From a virus, in the IMG/VR virus record IMGVR_UViG_3300025626_000074, positions 1-32,738 of that record: a DNA stretch of 32,738 nucleotides; one strand, written 5' to 3'. A program made the translations under genes and the position numbers. Shown piece by piece: positions 26,301 through 32,738 of the stretch. Below the pieces are notes generated by a model. It saw only the letters and a program-made list of their open reading frames with translations. It did no database searches and was not told where the DNA came from. The number at the start of each line of letters is the position of its first letter. The first letter of the stretch is position 1.

Positions 26301-29300
26301 TCTTCACTATCTGCAATTTCTCTCCATTCACTAGGACTTAAATTGCTTTCAACCCATTCATAAACATCAATTGAACTTCCTGCAAATTGTGTATTCCAAG
26401 TATTTGTTTGATACTGAGGATTACCTTGATAAGGATTTTTAAATTTAGCTGTGCTAATATCCCACCATAATTCGCCTACTTGAGATATTCCCCAAGATTT
26501 AAATGCATCTACAGTTACACTATCATTTTCGTCAACATTTGTGTATATTGCTGGATCCCATTTTGTTTTATATCTTAATTCTTGTTCTGCTGGTCCTGCA
26601 ATACGTCCCTGAATTGGATCGATTATATCAATATAATCAATAAACTCTTGCTTTGATTTATCATATAAAAACGGTCCTTTAAACTTGTTTATATCAACAA
26701 CTGGTAATGCTTCTCTATGTTTAATCCAATTAGCAACACCATTCCACTTATAGTTTACAAGTGTATTATTAATTTTAGAATACAAATGATGACCATTTAC
26801 TTTAAAATCTTTACTAATGTCTAGTGCGTCTTCTAATATACCTGCATATAAAAATTGATCTTCAATGTTTTCAAACAAATATAAATTACCTACATTATAT
26901 TGCGTTTCAGTAAACGAAGTAAAGTTGTTATCGAAATAAGTACCGTCACTAAACTTTCTTGTAACAGTTTTATCACCGTAAAGACTAGATATTAAAAGAT
27001 TACTTCCAATAAATTCTACGTTACGCCCAAATGCTTCGTTACTTTCATGCAAAGGACTTGTAATAGTATTAGTAAGTGTCCACACACCATTTGTATATTT
27101 GTAAACTTTTACTAATCCACCGTTTACAATAGATGCCCCGTCTGCATTTTCTTTATGAAACCCAATAGCAACTTGTGTGCCATCGTTACTTAGAGCAAAA
27201 CTATGTTTATATTCTTCGTCATTAATACTATTATCTACAATTGTAATAGTTTCACTCAATCTGTAAGAATTATTAGAATATCTATATACAGATACTTCAT
27301 CATCAATAGTAACACTAGTACTGCTATCATCTCTACTAACATAAGCAGCTAATACATTTCCATTTTCAGAAAGTTGATAATCATTTCCAAATCCGTTGTA
27401 TCCTATTGCTATTGCAGTGTCTGTTCCGGCAGTAACAGTACTTCCGTCTGGTGTAATACGTGGAATATATCCTGTGTAATCAATATCGTTATCTACTATT
27501 GTCCATTGTGCAGCATTAAATGCACTTTGGCTAATATTTGTTGTTGCAACATATAGTTGATTATTTACTAACACAATGTCACCTGTATAATAATCTTGTG
27601 AGTTTGAATAAAATCCTCTAAAGTTTTTATCTAAACTAACTTCCCAATCATAAGTAACATTATTTTCAGTACCCTTTTTAACAAATATTATTTTATCAGA
27701 TGCACTTACATATAAAACATACATGTCATTAAAGTATGCAAATTTTAATTGGGCACCTACTGCATCGAATCCTAACGGAATGACAAATTGTTTATCTAAC
27801 TCATATGCACCTGCTTCGATTCTTTCATAAACAGAAACATAACCAACACCATCATATAAAGTACCACCAGACGATGTTACTGGAATACTATTTGTAAAGA
27901 CCCAGTTACTATTAGTTGATAAAGGTTCGTCAGCAGGGCGACCTGCACCTACTTCTACTCTTGTTTCTGGAACAATCCAAAATTCGTATCCTTCAACTAC
28001 ATATGTTTGTGATGGGGGGAATGCATATGATGGCGGAGCACCTAATTCATCTCTTGAATCAAATACTATTAATTTACTAATATCGTTTGTAGCAGTGTAA
28101 ATACTTGACTCTACTAAAAATCCTGCATCTCTATCTACTAAGCCAGCTCTTTTACGAATAACACGAGTACTGTCTGCATAATCTGATCCTAAACTTGCAG
28201 TACCTGATATATAATTTACATATAATGTTTGTGTTTGAAATCCTGCATCCCAATCAGCGTAAATAACATCAAGCAATGCACCTGTGTTTGCATCTTCTAA
28301 TGTATCACCTTCTTGGAATGAATGTGTACCAGCAGCATCTGTTTGTATTTGTACCTTTACATAACCGTCAATATATTCTCTTACGAGGTGTACACCTTCA
28401 AATATAGGAAGATTTACATTGTTAACTAATTGTAAATTTTCCCATGGAGCTGTTTGTAAAAATGTATTTTCAGCTAATCTAATAGTTTGGCCGACTAGTG
28501 TATAATTAGGTGCAGTAGGTCCTAATCGAATAAACCATTTTGATCCATAATCAGTAATATTAGTAACAGATGCATCATCAGGTGCTTTAAATCTACCAAT
28601 TAATGATAATTTGTCGTTTCCATTTTGAATAGTACCTTTAGAACCAATGTCATTACCTATACTATAAAATCCATTTAGGCCTCCAACATAATTGCTTGGT
28701 CTGATATCACTTATAATTAACCCCGGAGCGTTATCTACAATTACATCTCTAAATAATACAGATGATCCAATATCTATTTTCCAATATCCACCTAAATCAC
28801 TATGTGTGCTATCCGGAGTTTCGTATACATACTCGCCAATTTCTACACCGGTAGTAAGTGTTAATGTTCCTGTTGGAGTAAACACACCAGATGTTGTATT
28901 AAGATATATTATAAATCCATTTCCGTCTGGATACAGATATGAAATAGTTCCTTTACCTGTTCCAGTATCTATTATATCTCCTACAGTAGGTAAGTTAAGT
29001 GCAAGATTAACACTTAAAATCATATCAACTTTATCTGCTATTATATGCTCACCTGTTAAAAATGCTCCATCTAATCCAATAACTGTATTTTCAAAAGGTT
29101 CTCTAGCCAATAAAGGATTAATATGCGAAACACTATACTGGAGCCAATTTAAGTTTATTTTGCTTCCTACAAATACAGCAGCATATTCTGCTTGTGTTGC
29201 TCTTAATAAAAAGTGATCACCTAAAGTATTTGTTTTAGGATAATTAGCAGCAAGTAAAAACCCTGGCTCTGTACTATCATCTAGATTATCTTTAATATCT

Positions 29301-32300
29301 GGATATGCTGCAAAGCTACTGTAATTTTGTGATGCAATTTCTGGTAGTGTATTTCGTATTGCACTCCAATAAGAATCATTATGTTTTACAATTTGACCTG
29401 CAGAGTAAGCAGTTGCATTATTCCAAGGACCTACTAGATTTGTTTTTATTTCTGTATCGTCGGGACTGCCAACAGCAATATATTTGCTGTCTGGAGATAT
29501 GGCAACAGCTTTACCAAAACTATTACCATTAGATAAATTAGATTGTTTTTCTATTACACCTTCTAGCTGCATAGCAATAGAATCTGTGCCTCGAGCATAA
29601 ACTTCAACAGTTCCATCTAAAGGAGAACCTGCAATTGTTATTGTATTTCTTTTATCTGTATCATAATCTATTGCCCAGGCGGTTGATCCTTCATCATTAT
29701 CAAAATTCCAAACTTTTCTATAATTTTCATATTGACGTTTGTATACAGCCCAATTATTGTTAACAGAATCTATCCAGACAGTTGCATCTTGCAAATCTGA
29801 ACCCATAACAGTTGCTAATGCTGATATTGTTTCAAATCTATGAGAAATAAATTTTCTTATAGGTAAAAATTCTATAGTTATATCGTCAAGTACATTAACG
29901 TATACACTATTATTCTCGACCTTTTTAACAGTTCTAAGAACTTCTGTACTATCTGTTGTGGGGATTATAAAAATATCATTAACTGATAATCCATGTGCAT
30001 TATCAAAGTTTAATCTTGTTTGAACACCATCTTCTACTGCTGTAAATGTTAAACTAGTATTTTCTACTTTTACTACATCCCAAGTATTATTTAAATTGTT
30101 TCCAATCCAAATATAATCATCTAATTGTAAATCAGAAGCAGTAAGTGTTAACAAATCACTGTAGTTAGCAATTTCATACTTTACATCATCACTATGTACA
30201 TAACCTGCTGTTGCTATTACTTCTTTAGGCGAAGTAGCATGTACTGGAAATACTGATGCAGGGTTATAATCGTTGTCTGACAAATAGACATCATCTTTAG
30301 ATTGTCTGTAAATTAAATCTAAATTAGTGCCGCTATCACGGTTTACCAATTCAATAGGTTGAGGCGACAATTGAAATTTCTTTTCGTCTAATACAAATTC
30401 AGTTTCTTTTATGCCATCAATAGCGCCGTATGTACCTGCGTTAAATGCCCATTCTTCGTAAAATTCTAAACTATTTGTACTTGTTCCTATACTATCAAAC
30501 AATTTAGTTAAAGCGTTTAGTGATCCTTTTTCTTTAATGTATCCTTGATAAAACTTATATTGTGTTACATCATCTTTTAGAATATTTTCTAAATAACGTC
30601 TTTTTTGGTATCCTATTAAATGCTGTGCAAGTCGTTGTTGTTCAACATCAAAATTATCAGTATCTAAATCGTAAAAATCAGCAAATTGGTTTGCTTTGTA
30701 TTCAAAGTTTGGAAACATTCCAGGTTCTGGTTTTTTATCAAGTATAGTCCATGTATCTAAACTAAAATTAGTAACACCCGGTGCATGTTGTTTAGCAACA
30801 TAATAATATTCTTTATATTTTACAATAGTACCGATTGTATAATCAGTATTAGGTTCCCAATCATAACAAATTGGGTCATCTATTATAAATCCTGGAACGT
30901 TTGTGCTGCCGTCCCAATCGCTTGATCTATATCCTAAAACTTTAATACGTTCTTGTCTATACCCTGGTGCAGGATTATAAATTACATCTTGAAATATAGT
31001 TGTATTATCAAGAGTAACAATATGCTCTTTTTGTGTTAAAGGAAGTTTAGCAAGATAAATTCCTTCTGCTGTATCTTTTGGTTGTAGTATAAATTCTTTT
31101 TCTATTCTGCTATAAGAAAGGTTAGCTGGATTAATCGGCTTGCCGTTACTGTTAAGAGGAACTGTAGAATACAATTCGTTAAAAATATTATCAACAATAA
31201 AGTCTTCTTTATAAAACTTTAAAGTTTCAGCAGCCGGGCTTAATGTAATAACACTATTTTCTTGCCAGTTCTGAGTAGTCCAGAATAAAAAGTCCTTTAT
31301 ACTCATACGCCAGTTTTGTACTGTTTCTGTTTCAGGATTAAACGATTCAAATATAAATCCGGATTTTTTAAGATAATATTCGTAACCAGCTAAAAAGTCT
31401 ATTACTTCTTGAATCGATGCATACGTTGTGCCATAATCAACATATGAAGGCTGAGTGTTAAACTCTCTAGCAATTGTTGCTGATACTCCACCAACAATCG
31501 GAACTTCAGAAATTACTACATACAACGTAGTATCAAATGTTTCACCTGATGTGTGATCTGCTTTTGCTCTATAAAATCTTCCTTCATATCTTATTAAATT
31601 ACCTTGTAAATATGTTTTACCACTATTCCACTCAACAAAACTTTCGCTTGTGCCGCCTTCACTAATAACAAGATCTTTATTACTTGATATAGGAGTATGT
31701 ATTGTAAACACAGGGTTAAATCTGTCATATCCTCTTACAACAAACCCTGCTTGTTGTTTTTCGATAATCACACCACTGTATGTTGCAATATCAAATGCTG
31801 TACTTTTGTTTAAATGAATACTGTAATTTTCTGTTGGAACAAAAACATTTCCTTCATTTAACGGAGTTCTTGAATCTAAAATTAAATTAAATTTATCTTT
31901 ATTTGTAAATCCTGCAACTCTAAGTCCTAGTTTGTTTTCTAACCCTTTAAAAGTTTCTTGATATTGTGCATAAGATGTATTAACATTACTATGAATTAAG
32001 TTTGCAACAAAGTTAACTAGTCCGGCGGTCTGTACTCTTGATAGATCCGAAGTTGAATTTGGAAATAGTAAACTCTTTAATGTAATACGTTTATTAGTAT
32101 CACCGTATACTAGCTGTCCTGCAAAGTTTCTACTTATTCTACTTCTGTCAAACCCTATTCCAAAAACATGCGCAGGTCTGTTTATTATTAAACTTTTTAT
32201 TAATGCATACGGATAATCTGAACTTCTTCTCCAAGCACTTTCAATTGGAGCTAAATCACCAAATTTAAACTTAGTCTTAATTAATGTATTACTAAAGTTT

Positions 32301-32738
32301 TTAATATATCCACTGTTTAACGGAGTTTGTATTTTACCTTGCGATGTTGCAGGTGGAAAAGATGCTAATCCTGGTCTTGCAAATTTTTCACGCACAACTA
32401 AAGGCTTGCCTGGCTCTCTAACAAATCCTTTTTCAAGATCTGACCACATTGGAATGTTATCACTTGTATAAGGTGCAGGACCGTACACTTTATTCCACCA
32501 GTTAGGCTTAATACTAAATCCTAAAATTTCCCAAGGATGTGTATGAGGACGATCTGTATCATATGCATCTTTATAAATACCTCTCCAAAATCCTAACAAT
32601 GGAGTGTCGCTTGGACTTGTACTTGCAAAATAATTAAATGTAAATGCATTAGCACTTGAATAAAAATCATTATTAGTATAATCTGGATTGCCTACAAGTC
32701 CTAACCAATCAATAAAATCATCTACATATGCATTATCA
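20372..32738 (-). CDS. Giant modular virion structural protein, N-terminus outside window
   Basis: The frame is open from the right edge to the stop at 20372 and gives 4121 codons without a start. A TTG at 32599 begins the longest internal frame, but 46 sense codons precede it up to the edge, so the gene starts elsewhere. In order from the edge come: a HPWEILGFSIKPNWW/YGPAPYT segment; four modules with a W-x-Y-x-G-x-V-x-Y-x-A pattern like carbohydrate-binding family 5/12 (near 31550-31630, 30775-30865, 29348-29430, 27537-27615); FG-GAP-like propeller strands (29458-29525, 26975-27410); GSGY repeats (25390-25560, 24270-24410); a coiled coil (22285-23150); and GDGST modules around it and to the end. 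I infer a baseplate or fibre-base component of the tail. A tape measure is less likely, because beta modules dominate. Confidence 0.8.
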   Translation of the reverse strand, partial: DNAYVDDFIDWLGLVGNPDYTNNDFYSSANAFTFNYFASTSPSDTPLLGFWRGIYKDAYDTDRPHTHPWEILGFSIKPNWWNKVYGPAPYTSDNIPMWSDLEKGFVREPGKPLVVREKFARPGLASFPPATSQGKIQTPLNSGYIKNFSNTLIKTKFKFGDLAPIESAWRRSSDYPYALIKSLIINRPAHVFGIGFDRSRISRNFAGQLVYGDTNKRITLKSLLFPNSTSDLSRVQTAGLVNFVANLIHSNVNTSYAQYQETFKGLENKLGLRVAGFTNKDKFNLILDSRTPLNEGNVFVPTENYSIHLNKSTAFDIATYSGVIIEKQQAGFVVRGYDRFNPVFTIHTPISSNKDLVISEGGTSESFVEWNSGKTYLQGNLIRYEGRFYRAKADHTSGETFDTTLYVVISEVPIVGGVSATIAREFNTQPSYVDYGTTYASIQEVIDFLAGYEYYLKKSGFIFESFNPETETVQNWRMSIKDFLFWTTQNWQENSVITLSPAAETLKFYKEDFIVDNIFNELYSTVPLNSNGKPINPANLSYSRIEKEFILQPKDTAEGIYLAKLPLTQKEHIVTLDNTTIFQDVIYNPAPGYRQERIKVLGYRSSDWDGSTNVPGFIIDDPICYDWEPNTDYTIGTIVKYKEYYYVAKQHAPGVTNFSLDTWTILDKKPEPGMFPNFEYKANQFADFYDLDTDNFDVEQQRLAQHLIGYQKRRYLENILKDDVTQYKFYQGYIKEKGSLNALTKLFDSIGTSTNSLEFYEEWAFNAGTYGAIDGIKETEFVLDEKKFQLSPQPIELVNRDSGTNLDLIYRQSKDDVYLSDNDYNPASVFPVHATSPKEVIATAGYVHSDDVKYEIANYSDLLTLTASDLQLDDYIWIGNNLNNTWDVVKVENTSLTFTAVEDGVQTRLNFDNAHGLSVNDIFIIPTTDSTEVLRTVKKVENNSVYVNVLDDITIEFLPIRKFISHRFETISALATVMGSDLQDATVWIDSVNNNWAVYKRQYENYRKVWNFDNDEGSTAWAIDYDTDKRNTITIAGSPLDGTVEVYARGTDSIAMQLEGVIEKQSNLSNGNSFGKAVAISPDSKYIAVGSPDDTEIKTNLVGPWNNATAYSAGQIVKHNDSYWSAIRNTLPEIASQNYSSFAAYPDIKDNLDDSTEPGFLLAANYPKTNTLGDHFLLRATQAEYAAVFVGSKINLNWLQYSVSHINPLLAREPFENTVIGLDGAFLTGEHIIADKVDMILSVNLALNLPTVGDIIDTGTGKGTISYLYPDGNGFIIYLNTTSGVFTPTGTLTLTTGVEIGEYVYETPDSTHSDLGGYWKIDIGSSVLFRDVIVDNAPGLIISDIRPSNYVGGLNGFYSIGNDIGSKGTIQNGNDKLSLIGRFKAPDDASVTNITDYGSKWFIRLGPTAPNYTLVGQTIRLAENTFLQTAPWENLQLVNNVNLPIFEGVHLVREYIDGYVKVQIQTDAAGTHSFQEGDTLEDANTGALLDVIYADWDAGFQTQTLYVNYISGTASLGSDYADSTRVIRKRAGLVDRDAGFLVESSIYTATNDISKLIVFDSRDELGAPPSYAFPPSQTYVVEGYEFWIVPETRVEVGAGRPADEPLSTNSNWVFTNSIPVTSSGGTLYDGVGYVSVYERIEAGAYELDKQFVIPLGFDAVGAQLKFAYFNDMYVLYVSASDKIIFVKKGTENNVTYDWEVSLDKNFRGFYSNSQDYYTGDIVLVNNQLYVATTNISQSAFNAAQWTIVDNDIDYTGYIPRITPDGSTVTAGTDTAIAIGYNGFGNDYQLSENGNVLAAYVSRDDSSTSVTIDDEVSVYRYSNNSYRLSETITIVDNSINDEEYKHSFALSNDGTQVAIGFHKENADGASIVNGGLVKVYKYTNGVWTLTNTITSPLHESNEAFGRNVEFIGSNLLISSLYGDKTVTRKFSDGTYFDNNFTSFTETQYNVGNLYLFENIEDQFLYAGILEDALDISKDFKVNGHHLYSKINNTLVNYKWNGVANWIKHREALPVVDINKFKGPFLYDKSKQEFIDYIDIIDPIQGRIAGPAEQELRYKTKWDPAIYTNVDENDSVTVDAFKSWGISQVGELWWDISTAKFKNPYQGNPQYQTNTWNTQFAGSSIDVYEWVESNLSPSEWREIADSEDGLSNGISGIPKYNNDTYVLKKKYDSILQSFSNLYYFWVKNKKTLPTVKERQVTLYDVTQYISDPRLFGYKYVELQSPNRYVINNSLLDIKGKDTILNFTWWTIPNQQLNIHNQYQIISDGLYTSVPSTELKTKWFDSLVGFDKNLKEVPDPNISPKLRYGNLTRPRQTWFVNRLEALKVVIERANMALRKQIIIDDFDLSGLNTRDDAPSIYSREYDYNVDAEIDVQFIGTNKFKQAVLTPVLDNGRLINVVITDPGFGYIDLSYTSGTRQGPNVIVVGTGTNAQVETTINSQGQIITATVTSNGSGYDNNTIINVRGLRALVDSDSTIANKWSILEYNPVLMSWQRVKTQNFDTTLYWKYVDWYATNYNQFTSANHTLEYSYELESLNDAIGDIVKINNTSDNTWLLLKKIDDQNSVDYSINYETVGRENGTIEIDKGLYNFSGTISGFDGYAFDTTIYDGVPISETRNILSVLFDNIFVDNLAVEYNKIFFASIRYILSEGQKPDWLFKTSFVKAKHNFGELEQRINYQNDNLKNYQEYINEVKPFKTKIREFVSSYSKLEKSQSQITDFDLMPWYNPNTGKITPKTATIENGSIVLQDGDKYPWKSWFDNATYYIDKIELAETGTLYTSTPIITFEGGGGTGATAIAYISRGKISAIDVTNPGSGYTSAPKVVFNGSQSEGGKAANATAIIKNDTIRKINTTIKFDRVSGKLQYLDLNKSQTFTSLSQQTTFTLKWPMDLDSLTVSISVNGEESLVSEYTYSNVIDTSLGYTIYKGTIEFATGVAGGAIVVVNYKIDPAMLTAGDRIHNLYKPTSEMPGYDTTIQDLSQVLDGIDYGGVEITSFDFDTEAGWDASGWYNDSWDEYDSTFEDEVFRADGSTSTVQLSKALEDGVVYNLYKNGVRIDATDFVAGSSATNVYAITNSITGDGTTTELDVSDYNIVENDVFVVRKSTSDGAFVPDLLSFDTQLSGGNFSYGNASGHDAGEIIIDGDGFVTVSSSRSTDEHVPGQVLDTVDIKVFDRTGDGQGIIVTRTHTFNADAEYAALAARNSELSSLELDAIAQDSTLNSLQTQLISLQQELTSLQSELVSLEAQRDANDLTTSQYQSYITTINNLTSTITSLQSQLSSLQSQKSSIDGQISTLEGQISSLQSQISSLQSQISSLEGQISSIDSQISSLTSDLGNYLPGSSEYISIQNQINSLQSQRVSLQSQLSSLHSQLISLQSQLSSLQSQLSSLQSQSSSLGSQIIALNSDIINYQGQKSSTEDLRDAYEIQYNSYVVLVTNKQSEVTAQNGLVSTKQSQVDNQNTVIANLQIAKDNKQLEINAAQAVIDALNVPLDIGATPIKDDNLIVRITGGNLVTKNRIVGKEEYSIDYINKTILFNNVLESGTTITTMVVGTNGSKILDTGTFIGDGSTAQFLTKIQHQDKMSAFVSVDGEKRSTVTAQGTVADVKIVKSSAEYAYEGTVIFEFGEAPADGALINYTLYDSDTQTFSEITIDEFTADGSTTNFELSQIPFTGIPLDVNILVIDNNNVLHTGYKTKFTATIANFYPISNWHVPYLSQTSNDISVYINGELKTNTIDYRWLSESSTLELFNNFYNVGDTVELYTKNESYELVGNEIRLVNVPDNGKILVYQFSEHNVLETERKTVSSIKRSSLVVGSDDWKEYAETSLGIINLKTNILSENYIWIALNGELLSPTIDYIVRDDRESVQITRSIANNDKFDIIHYTSPVSTKRFGYRQFKDVLNRTHYKRINSYTETILSKDLNYTDLRIEVIDGTILDEPNKTLNLPGIIFINGERIEYFIKEDNVLRQLRRGTLGTGVNTFVKAGSTVSNQGAIETIPYQDKTLIQEFEGDGSTTDFTLNFSAQYGVDQFEVFVGGKRLRKTTLQKFNHLLDQTSPAADETLLAEFSVHGTEDNILRLLNTPIDGQKIKVVRKIGTQWREEGVALKESKTAISSFLRESTTKLPE
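22571..22696 (-). repeat. Six tandem 21-bp units (heptad-coding)
   Basis: Plus-strand units begin at 22571, 22592, 22613, 22634, 22655 and 22676, all near TTGACTTTGTAAACTGCTAA plus one base. Each codes one SLQSQLS heptad on the minus strand. The first four differ by only one or two bases; the last two diverge at the 3' end of the unit. Confidence 0.85.
22760..22927 (-). repeat. Eight tandem 21-bp units (second heptad block)
   Basis: Plus-strand units start every 21 bases at 22760, 22781, 22802, 22823, 22844, 22865, 22886 and 22907, with the core ACTAGAAATTTG. Units at 22802 and 22823 are identical. They code SSLQSQI, SSLEGQI and SSIDSQI type heptads. A more degenerate unit continues to 22948. 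Confidence 0.82.

Noticed and set aside
208-30747. Many plus-strand open frames of 60-174 codons, such as those at 208-642, 8797-9231 and 28692-29216
   Set aside because: Each lies antisense to a well-supported minus-strand gene, has no consistent ribosome-binding site and has no recognisable domain.
32597-32599. TTG as start of the giant gene
   Set aside because: The same frame stays open for 46 more codons to the window edge, with no ribosome-binding site before the TTG.
20372-32738. Giant protein as the tail tape measure
   Set aside because: It is mostly beta modules with glycan-binding-like motifs; the helical part is only about 285 residues and there is no transmembrane segment that I noticed.

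Overview
The window is a piece of an AT-rich, tightly packed double-stranded DNA phage genome. It most resembles the marine T4-like myoviruses that infect cyanobacteria or SAR11-type bacteria. I infer this from the tail-collar fibre gene, the three fibre paralogues, the very large multi-module virion protein, the T4-late-like octamers in the few short gaps, and the glycan and radical-SAM genes sitting beside structural genes. The host cannot be read from the sequence. All 19 genes I support lie on the minus strand, so transcription runs from the high coordinates to the low. I saw no tRNA, CRISPR array, insertion sequence or integrase gene. No stretch over 300 bases lacks a gene; the longest gap is 66 bases.

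Region A (32738 to 13378) holds virion structure genes. In transcription order these are: a giant structural protein with at least 4121 visible codons whose 5' end lies outside the window; a 200-aa structural protein; three fibre proteins sharing an N-terminal domain (685 aa with a tail-collar domain, 601 aa, and 487 aa with an autoproteolytic-type C-terminus); and a 324-aa structural protein. Three of the gaps carry one-mismatch versions of the T4 late octamer TATAAATA.

Region B (13311 to 1) begins at a gap with a near-perfect sigma70-type promoter (TTGACA, 17 bp, TATACT). It continues as 13 genes in which all 12 junctions overlap by 1 to 14 bases. The cluster encodes a small unknown protein, two GT8-like glycosyltransferases, an unknown 200-aa protein, a GT-A-like protein with a DGD motif, a radical SAM protein with an N-terminal cysteine cluster, an NAD-dependent sugar epimerase, a possible glycosyltransferase, two SGNH-type hydrolases or acyl-transferases, a second radical SAM protein, a protein made of six degenerate GT-A-like repeats plus one intact copy, and the start of a further gene.

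My reading, which is inference, is that region B is a polycistronic carbohydrate and radical-chemistry cassette that makes or decorates a glycan, on the virion fibres next door or on the infected cell's surface. The radical SAM and DGD-protein pair occurs twice, which suggests a duplicated module and is the best candidate here for an undescribed system. Four listed starts rest on Shine-Dalgarno placement: 2741, 5129, 12139, and 12974, which is TTG. The giant gene has no start in the window.
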